Shown here: positions 8,915-17,219 of the stretch, piece after piece
Layout: every line of letters begins with the position of its first letter
Position numbering within the stretch: position 1 is the stretch's first letter
DNA from: Ruminococcus sp. Marseille-P6503
Lineage (GTDB): Bacteria; Bacillota; Clostridia; Oscillospirales; Ruminococcaceae
NCBI RefSeq assembly: GCF_900604945.1
Contig: NZ_UWPB01000001.1
Coordinates: 372,001 to 436,000, forward strand
DNA: 64,000 bases
Direction of reading: 5' to 3'
Program-made: the position numbers and the translations under genes
The notes under the pieces: model-generated
Told to the model about the DNA's origin: nothing
Seen by the model: the letters and a program-made list of their open reading frames with translations, nothing else
Databases searched by the model: none

Positions 8915-9483
8915 CAGCGTCTGCCTCCATATGTTTTTGATATGACGGGACCGCGTGATCCGTATATTATATCGGTCAGCTGACTGCAGATTCTTTCTGG
9001 AGTATCCTCTGTTCTTACAAGCTCGCCGTCCCAGAGCTTCCCTATGCGACCCTTGTGATTTATGTTGTTTACGCACTTGACGGAGCTTCCGCCGAATTCA
9101 AGCCATTCATCAAGATTTTTGTTGTAGTCGTCCAGCAGAAAATCGTTTTTGTCTATACCGCCGGGAATATACTCTGATTTCGGAGCTCCGACCTTGGTGA
9201 AAATACGATGGAAGTTGTCTATCTCAGGCAGCTGCTCGTCAAGCCACTGGTTTTTCTGCCGGTAGCAGAAGGGAGGTTCGCCGTCGATCGCGGCGGACAG
9301 TATGTATATTTCTATCTCCGGCTCTTGTTCCGCAAGCTGTTTTATGGCCTTGACCATGTTTTCAAACGGCTTGAGGTTACGGAAAAAGTCCTTTTCCCAC
9401 ATACGCTCAAGATACTGAACTTCATCGTGAAATCTCGCAAGCGTTCCGTCCATGTCTACAAAAAGACGTGTTGATGTATTCAT
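8914..9483 (-). CDS. HAD-family 5'(3')-deoxyribonucleotidase-like phosphatase
   Basis: The 189-residue protein begins with the HAD motif I VDMDGTLA, where the first Asp is the nucleophile. Motif II is at YILSAA and the C-terminal DDYNKNLDEW region carries the metal-binding acidic residues. The overall pattern matches the cytosolic deoxyribonucleotidase (NT5C) type that often accompanies conjugation genes. It may recycle nucleotides or repair ends during transfer; that is inference. It sits between relaxase and coupling protein, translationally coupled to the latter, with CAGGAGG upstream. Confidence 0.85.
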   Translation of the reverse strand: MNTSTRLFVDMDGTLARFHDEVQYLERMWEKDFFRNLKPFENMVKAIKQLAEQEPEIEIYILSAAIDGEPPFCYRQKNQWLDEQLPEIDNFHRIFTKVGAPKSEYIPGGIDKNDFLLDDYNKNLDEWLEFGGSSVKCVNNINHKGRIGKLWDGELVRTEDTPERICSQLTDIIYGSRGPVISKTYGGRR

Positions 9484-9506
9484 AAAAATTTACCTCCTGA
9501 AAAGAC

Positions 9507-9528
9507 AGTCTGTCACGCATGACAGACT
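9507..9528. promoter_or_regulatory. Dispersed ICE palindrome, copy 3 (longest arms)
   Basis: The arms AGTCTGTCA and TGACAGACT are perfectly complementary over 9 bp with a 4-nt centre, CGCA. The site overlaps the relaxase stop codon and precedes the HAD gene ribosome-binding site. Confidence 0.78.
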
Positions 9529-12500
9529 CAGTAGTTTCTGTTCTGCATAAGCTGCAGAGCTTCTTCATATTCGTATTCGTTTATAAGCTGTTGTGTATGC
9601 CGCTGCATTTCATTGAGCATACGGATAAAAGCGGGATCAATGCATATGGCAAGCTGCTTTTTGCTATCTATGTAACCTGACGGAAGCTTCAGCGGTTTGG
9701 CAAGGTATTCAGCGGCAAATTTATTTCCCTGTTCCGCGGCCTTTTTGAGCTGCTCTCTTCCTTTTTCAAATTCATGCCGTTTAAAGTATTCGACTCCAAG
9801 TCTTGCCTGAGCATATTGATTGTTCTGCTGTGCAGCCGTCAGAAGCATTGCTTCAGCCTTTTCCCAGCTGTATTTCTCAGGGTTAAGATACAGCTTTCCG
9901 AGAGCATACTGAGCATACATATTATTCTTTTCGGCCGATAGCAGTAGGTGTTCTTCAGCTTTATCAAGATCGTATTTTTCTTCTGTAAGATAGAGTTTGC
10001 CTAGAGCATAATGACCAATACCAAGCTCGTCATCCTGAGCGGCAGCAAGCATAAGAAAATGTTCCGCTTTGTCCAAGTCTTTCTTATCGTCTGATTGATA
10101 TAGCTTACCGAGAGCATACTGAGCATACATATTATCCTTTTCGGCCGACAGCAATAGGTGTTCTTCAGCTTTATCAAGATCGTATTTTTCTTCTGTAAGA
10201 TAGAGCTTGCCGAGGGCATAATGACAAATACCTAGCTTGTCATCCTGTTTAGCAGCAAGCATAAGATAATATTCCGCTTTATCCAAGTCTTTTTTATGCT
10301 CATTCTGATACAGCTTACCGAGAGTGTACTGAGCATACATATTATCCTTTTGTGCCGACAGCAGTAGGTGTTCTTCAGCATTATCCTGATCATATTTTTC
10401 TTCTGTAAGATAGAGTTTGCCTAGGGCATAATGAGCAATACCTAGCTTGTCATCCTGAGCGGCAGCAAGCATAAGATAGTCTTCTGCTTTGTCCAAGTCC
10501 TTCTTATCGTCTGATTGATACAGCTTACCGAGAGCATACTGAGCATACATATTACCCTTTTGTGCCGACAGCAGTAGGTGTTTCTCAGCTTTATCAAGAT
10601 TGTATTTTTCTTCGGTTAGATACAGCTTTCCGAGGGCATAATGACCAATACCAAGCTCGTCATCCTGAGCGGCAGCAAGCATAAGATAGTCTTCTGCTTT
10701 GTCCAAGTCCTTCTTATCGTCTGATTGATATAGCTTTCCGAGAGCATACTGAGCGTACATATTACCTTTTTGTGCCGACAGCAGTAGGTGTTTCTCAGCT
10801 TTATCAAGATTGTATTTTTCTTCGGTTAGATACAGCTTTCCGAGGGCATAATGACCAATACCAAGCTCGTCATCCTGAGCGGCAGCAAGCATAAGATAGT
10901 CTTCTGCTTTGTCCAAGTCCTTCTTATCGTCTGATTGATATAGCTTACCGAGAGCATACTGAGCATACATATTATCCTTTTTGGCCGATAGCAGTAGGTG
11001 TTCTTCGGCTTTATTAAGATTGTATTTTTCTTCTGTAAGATAGAGCTTGCCTAGAGCATAATGACCAATACCTAGCTTGTCATTCTGTTTAGCAGCAAGC
11101 ATAAGAAAATGTTCCGCTTTGTCTAGGTCTTTCTTATGCTCATTCTGATATAGTTTTCCGAGAGCATACTGAGCGTTAGGATTTTTTGTGTTTGCTGCTT
11201 CTATCAGGTGTTTTTCAGAATTGTCAAGATCTACAGCTGTTCCCTTGCCGGTAAGATACATAGAGCCTATACGGTAGTGGAGATAGACGTGTTCCAATCG
11301 TTTTTTCTTCATTCCCTTTGCCTCAACAGCGTAAGCATTTTCAAGCAGCTGCATATCCTGCGCCAATATCTCCTTAAATCCGTTCAGCGCTTTTGCGTAA
11401 TACCATTCGCCTATATCTTTGCTGTCAGCTGCTTCCGCCAGTCCTTCGGCGTATATTTTGCCTATGTCATAAGCGGCAAGCATATTTCCTTTATTGCATT
11501 CCGAAAAAAGCAGTTTCAGCGCTTTTTCAGGATCACTTTTTATTATGTTGTTGGGATCAGCGTCATTTCCGTATAAAAAATGCAAGGCTTCTTTGTATTC
11601 TTTGCTCCAGTTTATGAAAACAGTTTCTTCGGAAGGATGGTCTTGAGTTCTCTCATAGTCCGGCTGTTCTTCAAAAGCAAGCTCTTTCGGAAACTCTTCT
11701 TCGGAAGGATGAATTTCCGGTTCAGAGCTGAAAAGCGAAGCGTAATATTCGTCCGGCAGCTGTTCCTCATCGGGAAACGGAGGCTCATAGTCCGCTGCCT
11801 CAGACTGTTCTGCAAGCAAACCGAGCTGCGTATCTTCCTCGGAAGGATGAATTTCCGGCTCAGAGCTGTAAAGCGAAGCATAATATTCGTCCGGCAGCTG
11901 TTCTTCACTAGGAAACGGAGGCTCAGGGAATACTTCCTCTGAAGAAGGATCTTGTGCAGCTTCAAACTGTTCTGCAAACGAACCGGTCTTCAGCTCTTCT
12001 TCGGAAGGATGCGCCAGCTGTTCCCGGTAAATTTCTCTGACAGCATTAAGCACTTCGTTGCCGCACCGCTCCTTCAGATCGTTCATTTTATTCTTGCGGA
12101 AGTTTTTGTAAAGAGCCTGGTTTCCCACACCATAGGTTTTCCTGTACAGCAGCTGACTTTTCTCTGTCATTTCAGAAAACAGCTTTCCCATTCTGAACAG
12201 CTCAGGATCTGAACGTATTGCCGAATCGGTTATACTGTCTATAAGCGGTCTGTACCGCTTAACATATCCGCTGTTATAACCGCATTTCTGCTTGCTGCTT
12301 TTAAGCACATTTTCTGGCAGCTGCATCATCAGCTTCAGAAGCTGTTCCTTAGGGCCGTAAGCTCTGACGCCCTTTCTGATTATATCGCGCAGCTCTGTAA
12401 GCTGTTTGACGTGTTCGTTGCCGATAATTCTGTTTGCAATTGCAGATTTCAGCGCGTTAAAGGCTTTGACGTCAATGCAATCCTGTTTATTTCCTTTTTG

Positions 12501-13088
12501 AGTAATTTTTCTGTCCTCCTTGCGGTGGTACTCGCAGATCGAATAGTGTATGTGTATGTTGTCTGTGTTTGTGTGGATAGCTGCGTTCCAGTAAACATTG
12601 TCCGCATCAAACTTACTGTTCTCTGAAATCATTTTGTTGATGCCGAGTCTGCCCAGTTCCTTAAGCTTTTTGACGTCCAGGTTAAAATGCCCGTCGCCGC
12701 GCTGGGTCAGAATACCGTGCTCCAGAAGAAACTGATTGTCGAAGGATACTACTCCGAAATATTTCGGACAGCCTTCGTCTCTGCTGACTCTTTCAAGTCG
12801 TCTGTATCTTTGCTTATCGGTCTGTGTAAGCCTGTCCTTTTCATTATCAAACAAACCGTCTGATTTTTCTTCGTTTGACATATATGTGAGAAAGTCTCCG
12901 CCTTTGTATCTGTTCTGGGGATTAAATTCGTCGTTCAGATGATAAATCGGATTAAAGGCTTCGGGACGTTCCATATATTCAAGAAAATCGTACCCGCCTA
13001 TCTTCCAGTTGTACTCGAAGCCAAGAGAAAAAATTATGCCCGGTCTGGGATTGCCGGGCTTCAGCTTTGAAATGGTATTAACCGACAT
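9528..13088 (-). CDS. MobP2-like relaxase with acidic linker and Sel1-repeat C-terminus
   Basis: The N-terminal ~370 residues are a relaxase that would nick oriT and stay attached to the transferred strand. The metal-binding histidine motif HTNTDNIHIH lies near residue 175, with the conserved CPKYFGVVSFDNQFL region before it. Residues about 380 to 490 are an acidic linker with repeats such as PDEYYASL and HPSEEE. Residues about 600 to 1090 are about 14 Sel1-like repeats of alternating 35-residue units (YALGKLY core), then a short helical tail. Relaxases of this family are usually under 600 residues, so the fusion is unusual. AAGGAGG precedes the ATG. The gene heads the mobilisation operon, after the mobC-like gene and a copy of the palindrome. 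Confidence 0.88.
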   Translation of the reverse strand: MSVNTISKLKPGNPRPGIIFSLGFEYNWKIGGYDFLEYMERPEAFNPIYHLNDEFNPQNRYKGGDFLTYMSNEEKSDGLFDNEKDRLTQTDKQRYRRLERVSRDEGCPKYFGVVSFDNQFLLEHGILTQRGDGHFNLDVKKLKELGRLGINKMISENSKFDADNVYWNAAIHTNTDNIHIHYSICEYHRKEDRKITQKGNKQDCIDVKAFNALKSAIANRIIGNEHVKQLTELRDIIRKGVRAYGPKEQLLKLMMQLPENVLKSSKQKCGYNSGYVKRYRPLIDSITDSAIRSDPELFRMGKLFSEMTEKSQLLYRKTYGVGNQALYKNFRKNKMNDLKERCGNEVLNAVREIYREQLAHPSEEELKTGSFAEQFEAAQDPSSEEVFPEPPFPSEEQLPDEYYASLYSSEPEIHPSEEDTQLGLLAEQSEAADYEPPFPDEEQLPDEYYASLFSSEPEIHPSEEEFPKELAFEEQPDYERTQDHPSEETVFINWSKEYKEALHFLYGNDADPNNIIKSDPEKALKLLFSECNKGNMLAAYDIGKIYAEGLAEAADSKDIGEWYYAKALNGFKEILAQDMQLLENAYAVEAKGMKKKRLEHVYLHYRIGSMYLTGKGTAVDLDNSEKHLIEAANTKNPNAQYALGKLYQNEHKKDLDKAEHFLMLAAKQNDKLGIGHYALGKLYLTEEKYNLNKAEEHLLLSAKKDNMYAQYALGKLYQSDDKKDLDKAEDYLMLAAAQDDELGIGHYALGKLYLTEEKYNLDKAEKHLLLSAQKGNMYAQYALGKLYQSDDKKDLDKAEDYLMLAAAQDDELGIGHYALGKLYLTEEKYNLDKAEKHLLLSAQKGNMYAQYALGKLYQSDDKKDLDKAEDYLMLAAAQDDKLGIAHYALGKLYLTEEKYDQDNAEEHLLLSAQKDNMYAQYTLGKLYQNEHKKDLDKAEYYLMLAAKQDDKLGICHYALGKLYLTEEKYDLDKAEEHLLLSAEKDNMYAQYALGKLYQSDDKKDLDKAEHFLMLAAAQDDELGIGHYALGKLYLTEEKYDLDKAEEHLLLSAEKNNMYAQYALGKLYLNPEKYSWEKAEAMLLTAAQQNNQYAQARLGVEYFKRHEFEKGREQLKKAAEQGNKFAAEYLAKPLKLPSGYIDSKKQLAICIDPAFIRMLNEMQRHTQQLINEYEYEEALQLMQNRNY
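9830..11270 (-). repeat. 210-bp (70-aa) tandem Sel1-coding repeats
   Basis: Pairs of 35-residue Sel1 units repeat every 210 bp. The same 30-bp stretch recurs at 10471, 10681 and 10891, and the units around it are almost identical at DNA level. Outer units are more diverged. This points to recent tandem duplication inside the relaxase gene. Confidence 0.9.
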
Positions 13089-13106
13089 TCTGTTTCTGCC
13101 TCCTTA

Positions 13107-13120
13107 TGTCACGAGTGACA
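13107..13120. promoter_or_regulatory. Dispersed ICE palindrome, copy 4 (TGTCACGAGTGACA)
   Basis: It starts two bases beyond the stop codon of the mobC-like gene and lies directly before the relaxase ribosome-binding site. The half-sites are intact; the centre is CGAG. Confidence 0.7.
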
Positions 13121-13122
13121 GA

Positions 13123-13497
13123 TCAGTGATTGGTGAATTTGTCAAGCAGCTTTTTGGTCTGCGCTCTGAGAGCGCTGTCTGAATACTGCTTCCTGCTTTC
13201 AGTAAGCCACCCGTAAGGAGATTTGTCCGCGGGTTTAAATTCTTTAAAATCGAGATGAGTTACCAGCGAGTTTATCAGATTTACAAGATGGTAATTCTGT
13301 TCTGTGATTTTTGACAATAGGGATCGTATCCTTTTTACCTCGTCACTGTCTCGGTCGTCAAGTCCGCAGTAGTACTTGATAGCAAGCTCTGCCGCGGAAG
13401 AGATAGTCATGTCCGTCTGATCGGCAAGCTCGTCAAGCAACTGACTTGCTTCCGCACTGATCCTTATCGTCCTTTTAATATATATCTTTTTACTCAT
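13123..13497 (-). CDS. MobC/ribbon-helix-helix relaxosome accessory protein
   Basis: About 124 residues. The N-terminus (KIYIKRTIRISAEASQLLDE) has the beta-strand and helix pattern of ribbon-helix-helix DNA-binding proteins. The middle (LSKITEQNYHLVNLINSLV) resembles MobC accessory proteins that help the relaxase at oriT. I use the ATG at 13497 (AAAGGAG eight bases before it) rather than the GTG/ATG further upstream. It lies between the iteron array and the relaxase, the usual place for such a gene. Confidence 0.75.
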   Translation of the reverse strand: MSKKIYIKRTIRISAEASQLLDELADQTDMTISSAAELAIKYYCGLDDRDSDEVKRIRSLLSKITEQNYHLVNLINSLVTHLDFKEFKPADKSPYGWLTESRKQYSDSALRAQTKKLLDKFTNH

Positions 13498-13827
13498 ATA
13501 ACTGCTCCTTTCAGTCAAATTTTAATTTCCAGTTAATTTACACAAACTGGTAAGTTTGTAGTGAAAAGCTTCAGCTGAGGCAGCGTCCGTTGAAAGAGCA
13601 TAAAGAGAATGCCGCAGCTTTTTTTAGAAGCTCGGTAAAACCGAGCTTTTCATTCCGAAAAAATGCCGCAGATCGCCGTTTTGTATGGCACTTTGCCATA
13701 CAAAAACAGGTGTAAAACAGCATTTTGCCATACCGTTGCCATACAAAAAAGCTGTTTTGCCATACTAATGCCATACAAAAAAGGCTGTTTGCCGTATAAT
13801 TGCCATACAAAAAATTGACCCTAAATT
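13498..13827. other. Candidate oriT/control region: hairpin plus 32-bp iteron array
   Basis: This 330-bp non-coding gap lies between two ribbon-helix-helix genes. It holds a 9-bp inverted repeat (AAGCTCGGT, 13628 to 13636, with ACCGAGCTT, 13640 to 13648) that lacks a terminator-like T-tract on the minus strand. It also holds a second inverted repeat (TTGTATGGCA, 13681 to 13690, with TGCCATACAA, 13694 to 13703) and the iteron array at 13693 to 13820. Position beside mobC and relaxase suggests oriT or a shared operator. Confidence 0.55.
13693..13820. repeat. Four 32-bp tandem iterons with paired TGCCATAC boxes
   Basis: TGCCATAC (one copy TGCCGTAT) occurs at 13694, 13726, 13758 and 13790, exactly 32 bp apart. 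Second boxes lie 11 bp later at 13737, 13769 and 13801, again 32 bp apart. The 11-bp offset, about one helical turn, puts paired boxes on the same DNA face. An inverted box lies at 13683. This looks like a cooperative binding array for a small DNA-binding protein. Confidence 0.85.
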
Positions 13828-14136
13828 TTACTTTTCTGGAAGCTCACTATAGAAAACGCTTCTCAGATCATCAAGGTCGTTCAGTATTTTCAGAAACATC
13901 GTCATGACGTTTTCAATAAGTTTTTCTGTGCTTTCCGATTGTGATTTAAGCTCCTGCTGGCATAGGGAAGCCACTATCGGAGGCAGGGCTTTTATAAGGA
14001 ATCTGTCTTTACAGGCTATATAATTTGCAAGGATTTCATTCACCAACACGTTTCGTGACGGGTAATTTTCCTTTTCCGCGAGCTCGTCAATGGCCTCCAG
14101 AAGCTCAGGCTCTACTCTGATTCTTAGTTCTGCCAT
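13828..14136 (-). CDS. CopG-like ribbon-helix-helix protein
   Basis: The 102-residue protein starts MAELRIRVEPELLEAIDELA, then NYPSRNVLVNEILANYI. This is a clear ribbon-helix-helix DNA-binding domain of the CopG/Arc type, followed by a helical tail that may oligomerise. It ends just before the iteron array, so it may bind it and autoregulate or act in the relaxosome. It sits 9 bp after the OB-like gene on the same strand. Confidence 0.75.
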   Translation of the reverse strand: MAELRIRVEPELLEAIDELAEKENYPSRNVLVNEILANYIACKDRFLIKALPPIVASLCQQELKSQSESTEKLIENVMTMFLKILNDLDDLRSVFYSELPEK

Positions 14137-14145
14137 ATTATTTTC

Positions 14146-14445
14146 TTACCATATCGGTTCAATTTTGTTTGCGCATATCTTAAATGTACCGTCAAACCAG
14201 GTCCTAAGTTCTCCTTTTACGGATACGCCCAAGCCTCTTGTAAGGTTATTCAGAACATTATTTACATTCTGTCTATCGCAGACATAAACGTCAAAAATGT
14301 CAAAACGTTGTTCCTTTCCGACCTCTGCGGGGCGCATGATCTTGACCTTAAAGGTAATAGCATAGTTGTTGTTTTCGACTGGTTCGATGTTGGAATAAAC
14401 AATTCCTCGTACAGTGATCCTGTTGTCTTTGCTGTTAAAGGGCAT
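14146..14445 (-). CDS. Small OB-fold-like (single-strand DNA-binding type) protein
   Basis: The 99-residue protein shows alternating beta-strands (NRITVRGIVYSNI, NYAITFKVKIM, IFDVYVCDRQ, GVSVKGELRTW) typical of OB folds such as SSB. It ends with a conserved-looking KIEPIW. It may bind transfer intermediates. A full-length SSB exists elsewhere in the ICE (26998), so this would be a second, minimal one. The assignment rests on pattern only. AAGGAG precedes the ATG. Confidence 0.5.
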   Translation of the reverse strand: MPFNSKDNRITVRGIVYSNIEPVENNNYAITFKVKIMRPAEVGKEQRFDIFDVYVCDRQNVNNVLNNLTRGLGVSVKGELRTWFDGTFKICANKIEPIW

Positions 14446-14480
14446 AAAATCTTCTCCTTTTCTGATAATTTTGTCTTGTA

Positions 14481-14538
14481 AAAATAAAAAAAACGAACCG
14501 AAAAATCAGTTCGCAGCGAATGATTTTTGATTCGTTTT
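14481..14538 (-). terminator. Intrinsic terminator after fic
   Basis: On the minus strand a long imperfect stem (TGATTTTT pairs with AAAAATCA, with the outer ACGAA/TTCGT pair) is followed by a run of T residues (plus-strand A-run at 14481 to 14493). It closes the fic unit. Confidence 0.75.
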
Positions 14539-14543
14539 GTTTC

Positions 14544-15335
14544 TTATCTGCCCCTGCTGGGAGGCTTATTCAGTGACGGGGAGTTAAATCTGCCGGCAGA
14601 TTTTTCCCATGTTTTAATTGTTTCTTTTTCAATAAAGCTTATGAGCGGTCTTAAATTTTCCTCCGTATCGTAAATTTCAAGAGCGTTATAGTAGTCCTTT
14701 TTATCCTCGTCATATATAATAAGGGGAGGATGATCGTTTATCATCAGGTAGTAATTCATAAGGGTTCTGCCTACACGACCGTTTCCGTCTGCAAAGGGAT
14801 GAATGTATTCAAAGCCTGCGTGAAGGTAAGCGGAAACGGTAAGTGCATTGAAATTTGCTTCACCGGCAACTCCGTTTACTTCTTCTATTAAAGCTTCAAG
14901 ATCCTCTTCAACATATTCAGGAGGAGAGCCCACCTCGTTTATTCCTGTAACATAATCGTGCTTTTTGAATTCCCCGGGCCTTTCATGATTGACCCCGAAA
15001 CGCCGTTCATCAAAGGTGCCGTAGGTAAGCGTATAGTGTATCTGCTTTATTAGGCCAATAGAAATAGGCTCCTTTTTAACTATTTTTTCAGCGAGAAAAT
15101 CATAGCATTTCTTTTGATTTTCTATTTCAAACAGCGTTCTGGTGTCACCGGTATAGTTAATAACCTTGCCGTTTTCAAAAATTTCTCTTGTGTCGTGATA
15201 GGTTATCTTATCGTTTTCTATTCTGTTTGAATTATATGCAAACAGAATTCGGAAGCTGTCAAGCTTCATATCCATGTCTGAAACAGAGGATATTTTGTTA
15301 TGCTGCCAGAAGGCAAGAACGTCGGCGTATGTCAA
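14544..15335 (-). CDS. Fic-domain protein (AMPylase type, class II)
   Basis: The 263-residue protein carries the Fic motif HPFADGNGRVGR, whose His acts in transfer of AMP or another nucleotide moiety to a target protein. The N-terminal sequence SNRIEN matches the inhibitory (S/T)xxxE(G/N) motif, so it would be a self-inhibited class II Fic protein needing no separate antitoxin. A TTG start is likely: GGAGG precedes it by 7 nt and no better ATG exists. It has its own consensus promoter (15367 to 15395) and terminator, so it is an independent unit inside the conjugation region. Confidence 0.9.
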   Translation of the reverse strand: MTYADVLAFWQHNKISSVSDMDMKLDSFRILFAYNSNRIENDKITYHDTREIFENGKVINYTGDTRTLFEIENQKKCYDFLAEKIVKKEPISIGLIKQIHYTLTYGTFDERRFGVNHERPGEFKKHDYVTGINEVGSPPEYVEEDLEALIEEVNGVAGEANFNALTVSAYLHAGFEYIHPFADGNGRVGRTLMNYYLMINDHPPLIIYDEDKKDYYNALEIYDTEENLRPLISFIEKETIKTWEKSAGRFNSPSLNKPPSRGR

Positions 15336-15366
15336 ATAAACACCTCCAATTAATTGCTTATTTTAT

Positions 15367-15395
15367 ATAATACCATAGAAAAAAAGCGTTGTCAA
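15367..15395 (-). promoter_or_regulatory. Promoter of fic
   Basis: On the minus strand TTGACA (15395 to 15390) is 17 bp from TATTAT (15372 to 15367). The start codon is about 32 bp downstream of the -10. Confidence 0.8.
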
Positions 15396-15400
15396 CGATA

Positions 15401-16003
15401 TTAAAAGCTGTTAAAATACTCGCTTTCCTTTCCGAAGGTATTAAGTATTTTAAGTCTGTCTGTGCTGAGTCCGAACAGCTTTGGCGCGTAATAGAGGAAA
15501 AATCCTTGCTCTGAGCTGAAAGGCTTTACACGAAAGCTTATGTATTCAGGACAGGGCTTTTCATATGTTTCACCGTTCTTTCCTATGACCGTACAGATCA
15601 GTTTTTTTGATTTGTCGATGACTATTATGACATTGTCATACTTTTCTTCGTCAATTGCCGATGCAAGTATACTGTCATACGGAATAGTATAAAGCGTTGC
15701 TTTGCCGTTCTGATAATAGCAAAACTCGGCTTTGCTTTCTCCGGCGGAAATCTCAAGAAAGTGATGCTGCTCGGAATTTCTTTTCAGCACAAATATGCCT
15801 GCAAGCAGCGCAAAAGCAGATATAACGCTTAATATATTGGAAAAGCTTGAAGCTGCAATAGTCAGCACAATAAAAAGTACACAGAATATAAGAAGCTTTT
15901 TCTGCTTGATATGAGCTGCAGTAACTCTGTTTTTGTAGTTTTCGATCAGCAGACTGCGCTGATCGGAGCGAGGGTACTGAAATATTAATTCGTTTTCATC
16001 CAT
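15401..16003 (-). CDS. Membrane protein of unknown function (ICE)
   Basis: The 200-residue protein has two adjacent membrane segments at about residues 38 to 75 (LLIFCVLFIVLTIAASSF and LSVISAFALLAGIFVL). A soluble domain follows that is rich in beta-strands (AEFCYYQNGKATLYTIPY). No family is recognised. It is the last gene of the VirB4 operon, 13 bp after the BIG2 protein, and may be part of the transfer apparatus in the membrane. Confidence 0.6.
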   Translation of the reverse strand: MDENELIFQYPRSDQRSLLIENYKNRVTAAHIKQKKLLIFCVLFIVLTIAASSFSNILSVISAFALLAGIFVLKRNSEQHHFLEISAGESKAEFCYYQNGKATLYTIPYDSILASAIDEEKYDNVIIVIDKSKKLICTVIGKNGETYEKPCPEYISFRVKPFSSEQGFFLYYAPKLFGLSTDRLKILNTFGKESEYFNSF

Positions 16004-16016
16004 AATTTTATTCCTT

Positions 16017-17204
16017 TCATTCTGATACTGTCACCATACAGGAGGCTGACAAACCTCCGTCGGATGTTTTTGCTGTTATGATCGCTTTGCCGGAAGAATG
16101 TCCGGTAATTTTTCCTGTGTTGTCTACAGACGCGATATCCGGTCTGTTGCTGCTCCAGGATACGGTTTTATCATCGGCATTTGAGGGGGAAATAACTGCG
16201 GTAATAACCGCAGACTGATTGATTTTTAATATTACGCTGTTGGCTTCAAAGCCGGTTTCAAGCCGTATACCGTTTACCTGAACAGGCTGTTTTCCAACTG
16301 TCGTACTGGGGAGTGTGGTTTTATTTGCAGTCGTTGTTTTCTGTGCTGTTGTTTCGGGCTTAATGCTTTGGGTTTCTGGAGGAATGTATTCCTGCGTTTG
16401 CTTTGGGGGAGACGTCTGCTGTATGCTGTTGTCGGATGATAAATCTGCTGTTACAGAACCAGAAAAGACTTCCGAAGATACGCTTTTATTTGTGCTTTTT
16501 TCTGTTTTTGTTTTAGAACTGGTATTTTTGTCAGTTGAGGAAGCTTCCGTAAGAGACGATTGCTGTGTCGTTTTGCTGTCCTCTGTTAAAACAGTATTCA
16601 GTGTTGATGTCTCTGAAGCTGCCGGCATTGTAGTCATTACAGCTTTGGTCGTGGTCATTGTAGCGGCTTCGTCGGAGGTCATAAATAAAATGTCTTTAAT
16701 ATCTATAGTAATACGTTCGATTTTTTCTTCTCCTTTTTCTACAGAACCGGGAATAACATCGCCGAATTCGTCGTATCTGTCCTCAATAATTTTGTCCGGC
16801 TCCCGAAAAACAATTTTAATTATTACCTTTTTGAAAGTATCGTCGGCATTATTACAAATAACATTTTTAGAAATCTTACCGTCTCCGACCGAAAATGGAA
16901 GCTCATTTTGCGCGGTGTCCAGCCATACTGAGAGGACTTCCGGTTCATCTCCCTGAGAGCTTCCGCTGCTTATCTCCTTGACCGAGTAGGTAAAGCGCAG
17001 CTGATGCGTGTCTGTAAGATAGATTGCATTGGATATTTTAATATAATATCCGCCGATTGATCTTACAGTATTATAATCCTCTGAAAGAGTCGCTGTGTTT
17101 GCGCCGTACCAAGAACGCGAGGTTATCAGTAGTGTAAACAAAGAAAGCACTATAATAAGGAAAACAGTATAAATTAGGCTGTATTTTTTATTTGATAGCT
17201 CCAT
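16017..17204 (-). CDS. Membrane-anchored Ser/Thr-rich protein with BIG2 Ig-like domain
   Basis: The 395-residue protein has an N-terminal membrane anchor (SLIYTVFLIIVLSLFTLLI) and an extracellular beta-rich domain at about residues 40 to 190. A long Ser/Thr/Lys linker covers about residues 195 to 305. A C-terminal bacterial Ig-like group 2 domain holds TVSWSSNRPDIASVDNTGKI and ends ASCMVTVSE. It probably projects through the cell wall and may assist mating contact. It lies directly downstream of virB4 (15 bp gap). Confidence 0.75.
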   Translation of the reverse strand: MELSNKKYSLIYTVFLIIVLSLFTLLITSRSWYGANTATLSEDYNTVRSIGGYYIKISNAIYLTDTHQLRFTYSVKEISSGSSQGDEPEVLSVWLDTAQNELPFSVGDGKISKNVICNNADDTFKKVIIKIVFREPDKIIEDRYDEFGDVIPGSVEKGEEKIERITIDIKDILFMTSDEAATMTTTKAVMTTMPAASETSTLNTVLTEDSKTTQQSSLTEASSTDKNTSSKTKTEKSTNKSVSSEVFSGSVTADLSSDNSIQQTSPPKQTQEYIPPETQSIKPETTAQKTTTANKTTLPSTTVGKQPVQVNGIRLETGFEANSVILKINQSAVITAVISPSNADDKTVSWSSNRPDIASVDNTGKITGHSSGKAIITAKTSDGGLSASCMVTVSE

Positions 17205-17219
17205 TGCTGCATATCCTCC

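Noticed and set aside
9830-11270. CRISPR-like regular repeats
   Set aside because: The 210-bp periodicity is Sel1-coding sequence in the relaxase; there are no short conserved repeats with unique spacers.
11580-11977. Frames on both strands within the relaxase acidic linker
   Set aside because: They arise from repeated Glu/Ser-rich codons in the sense gene.
13571-13810. 79-codon minus-strand frame over the iteron region
   Set aside because: It only translates the 32-bp repeats and the hairpin, has unnatural Trp/Cys/Met content and lacks a ribosome-binding site. The DNA array itself is the feature.
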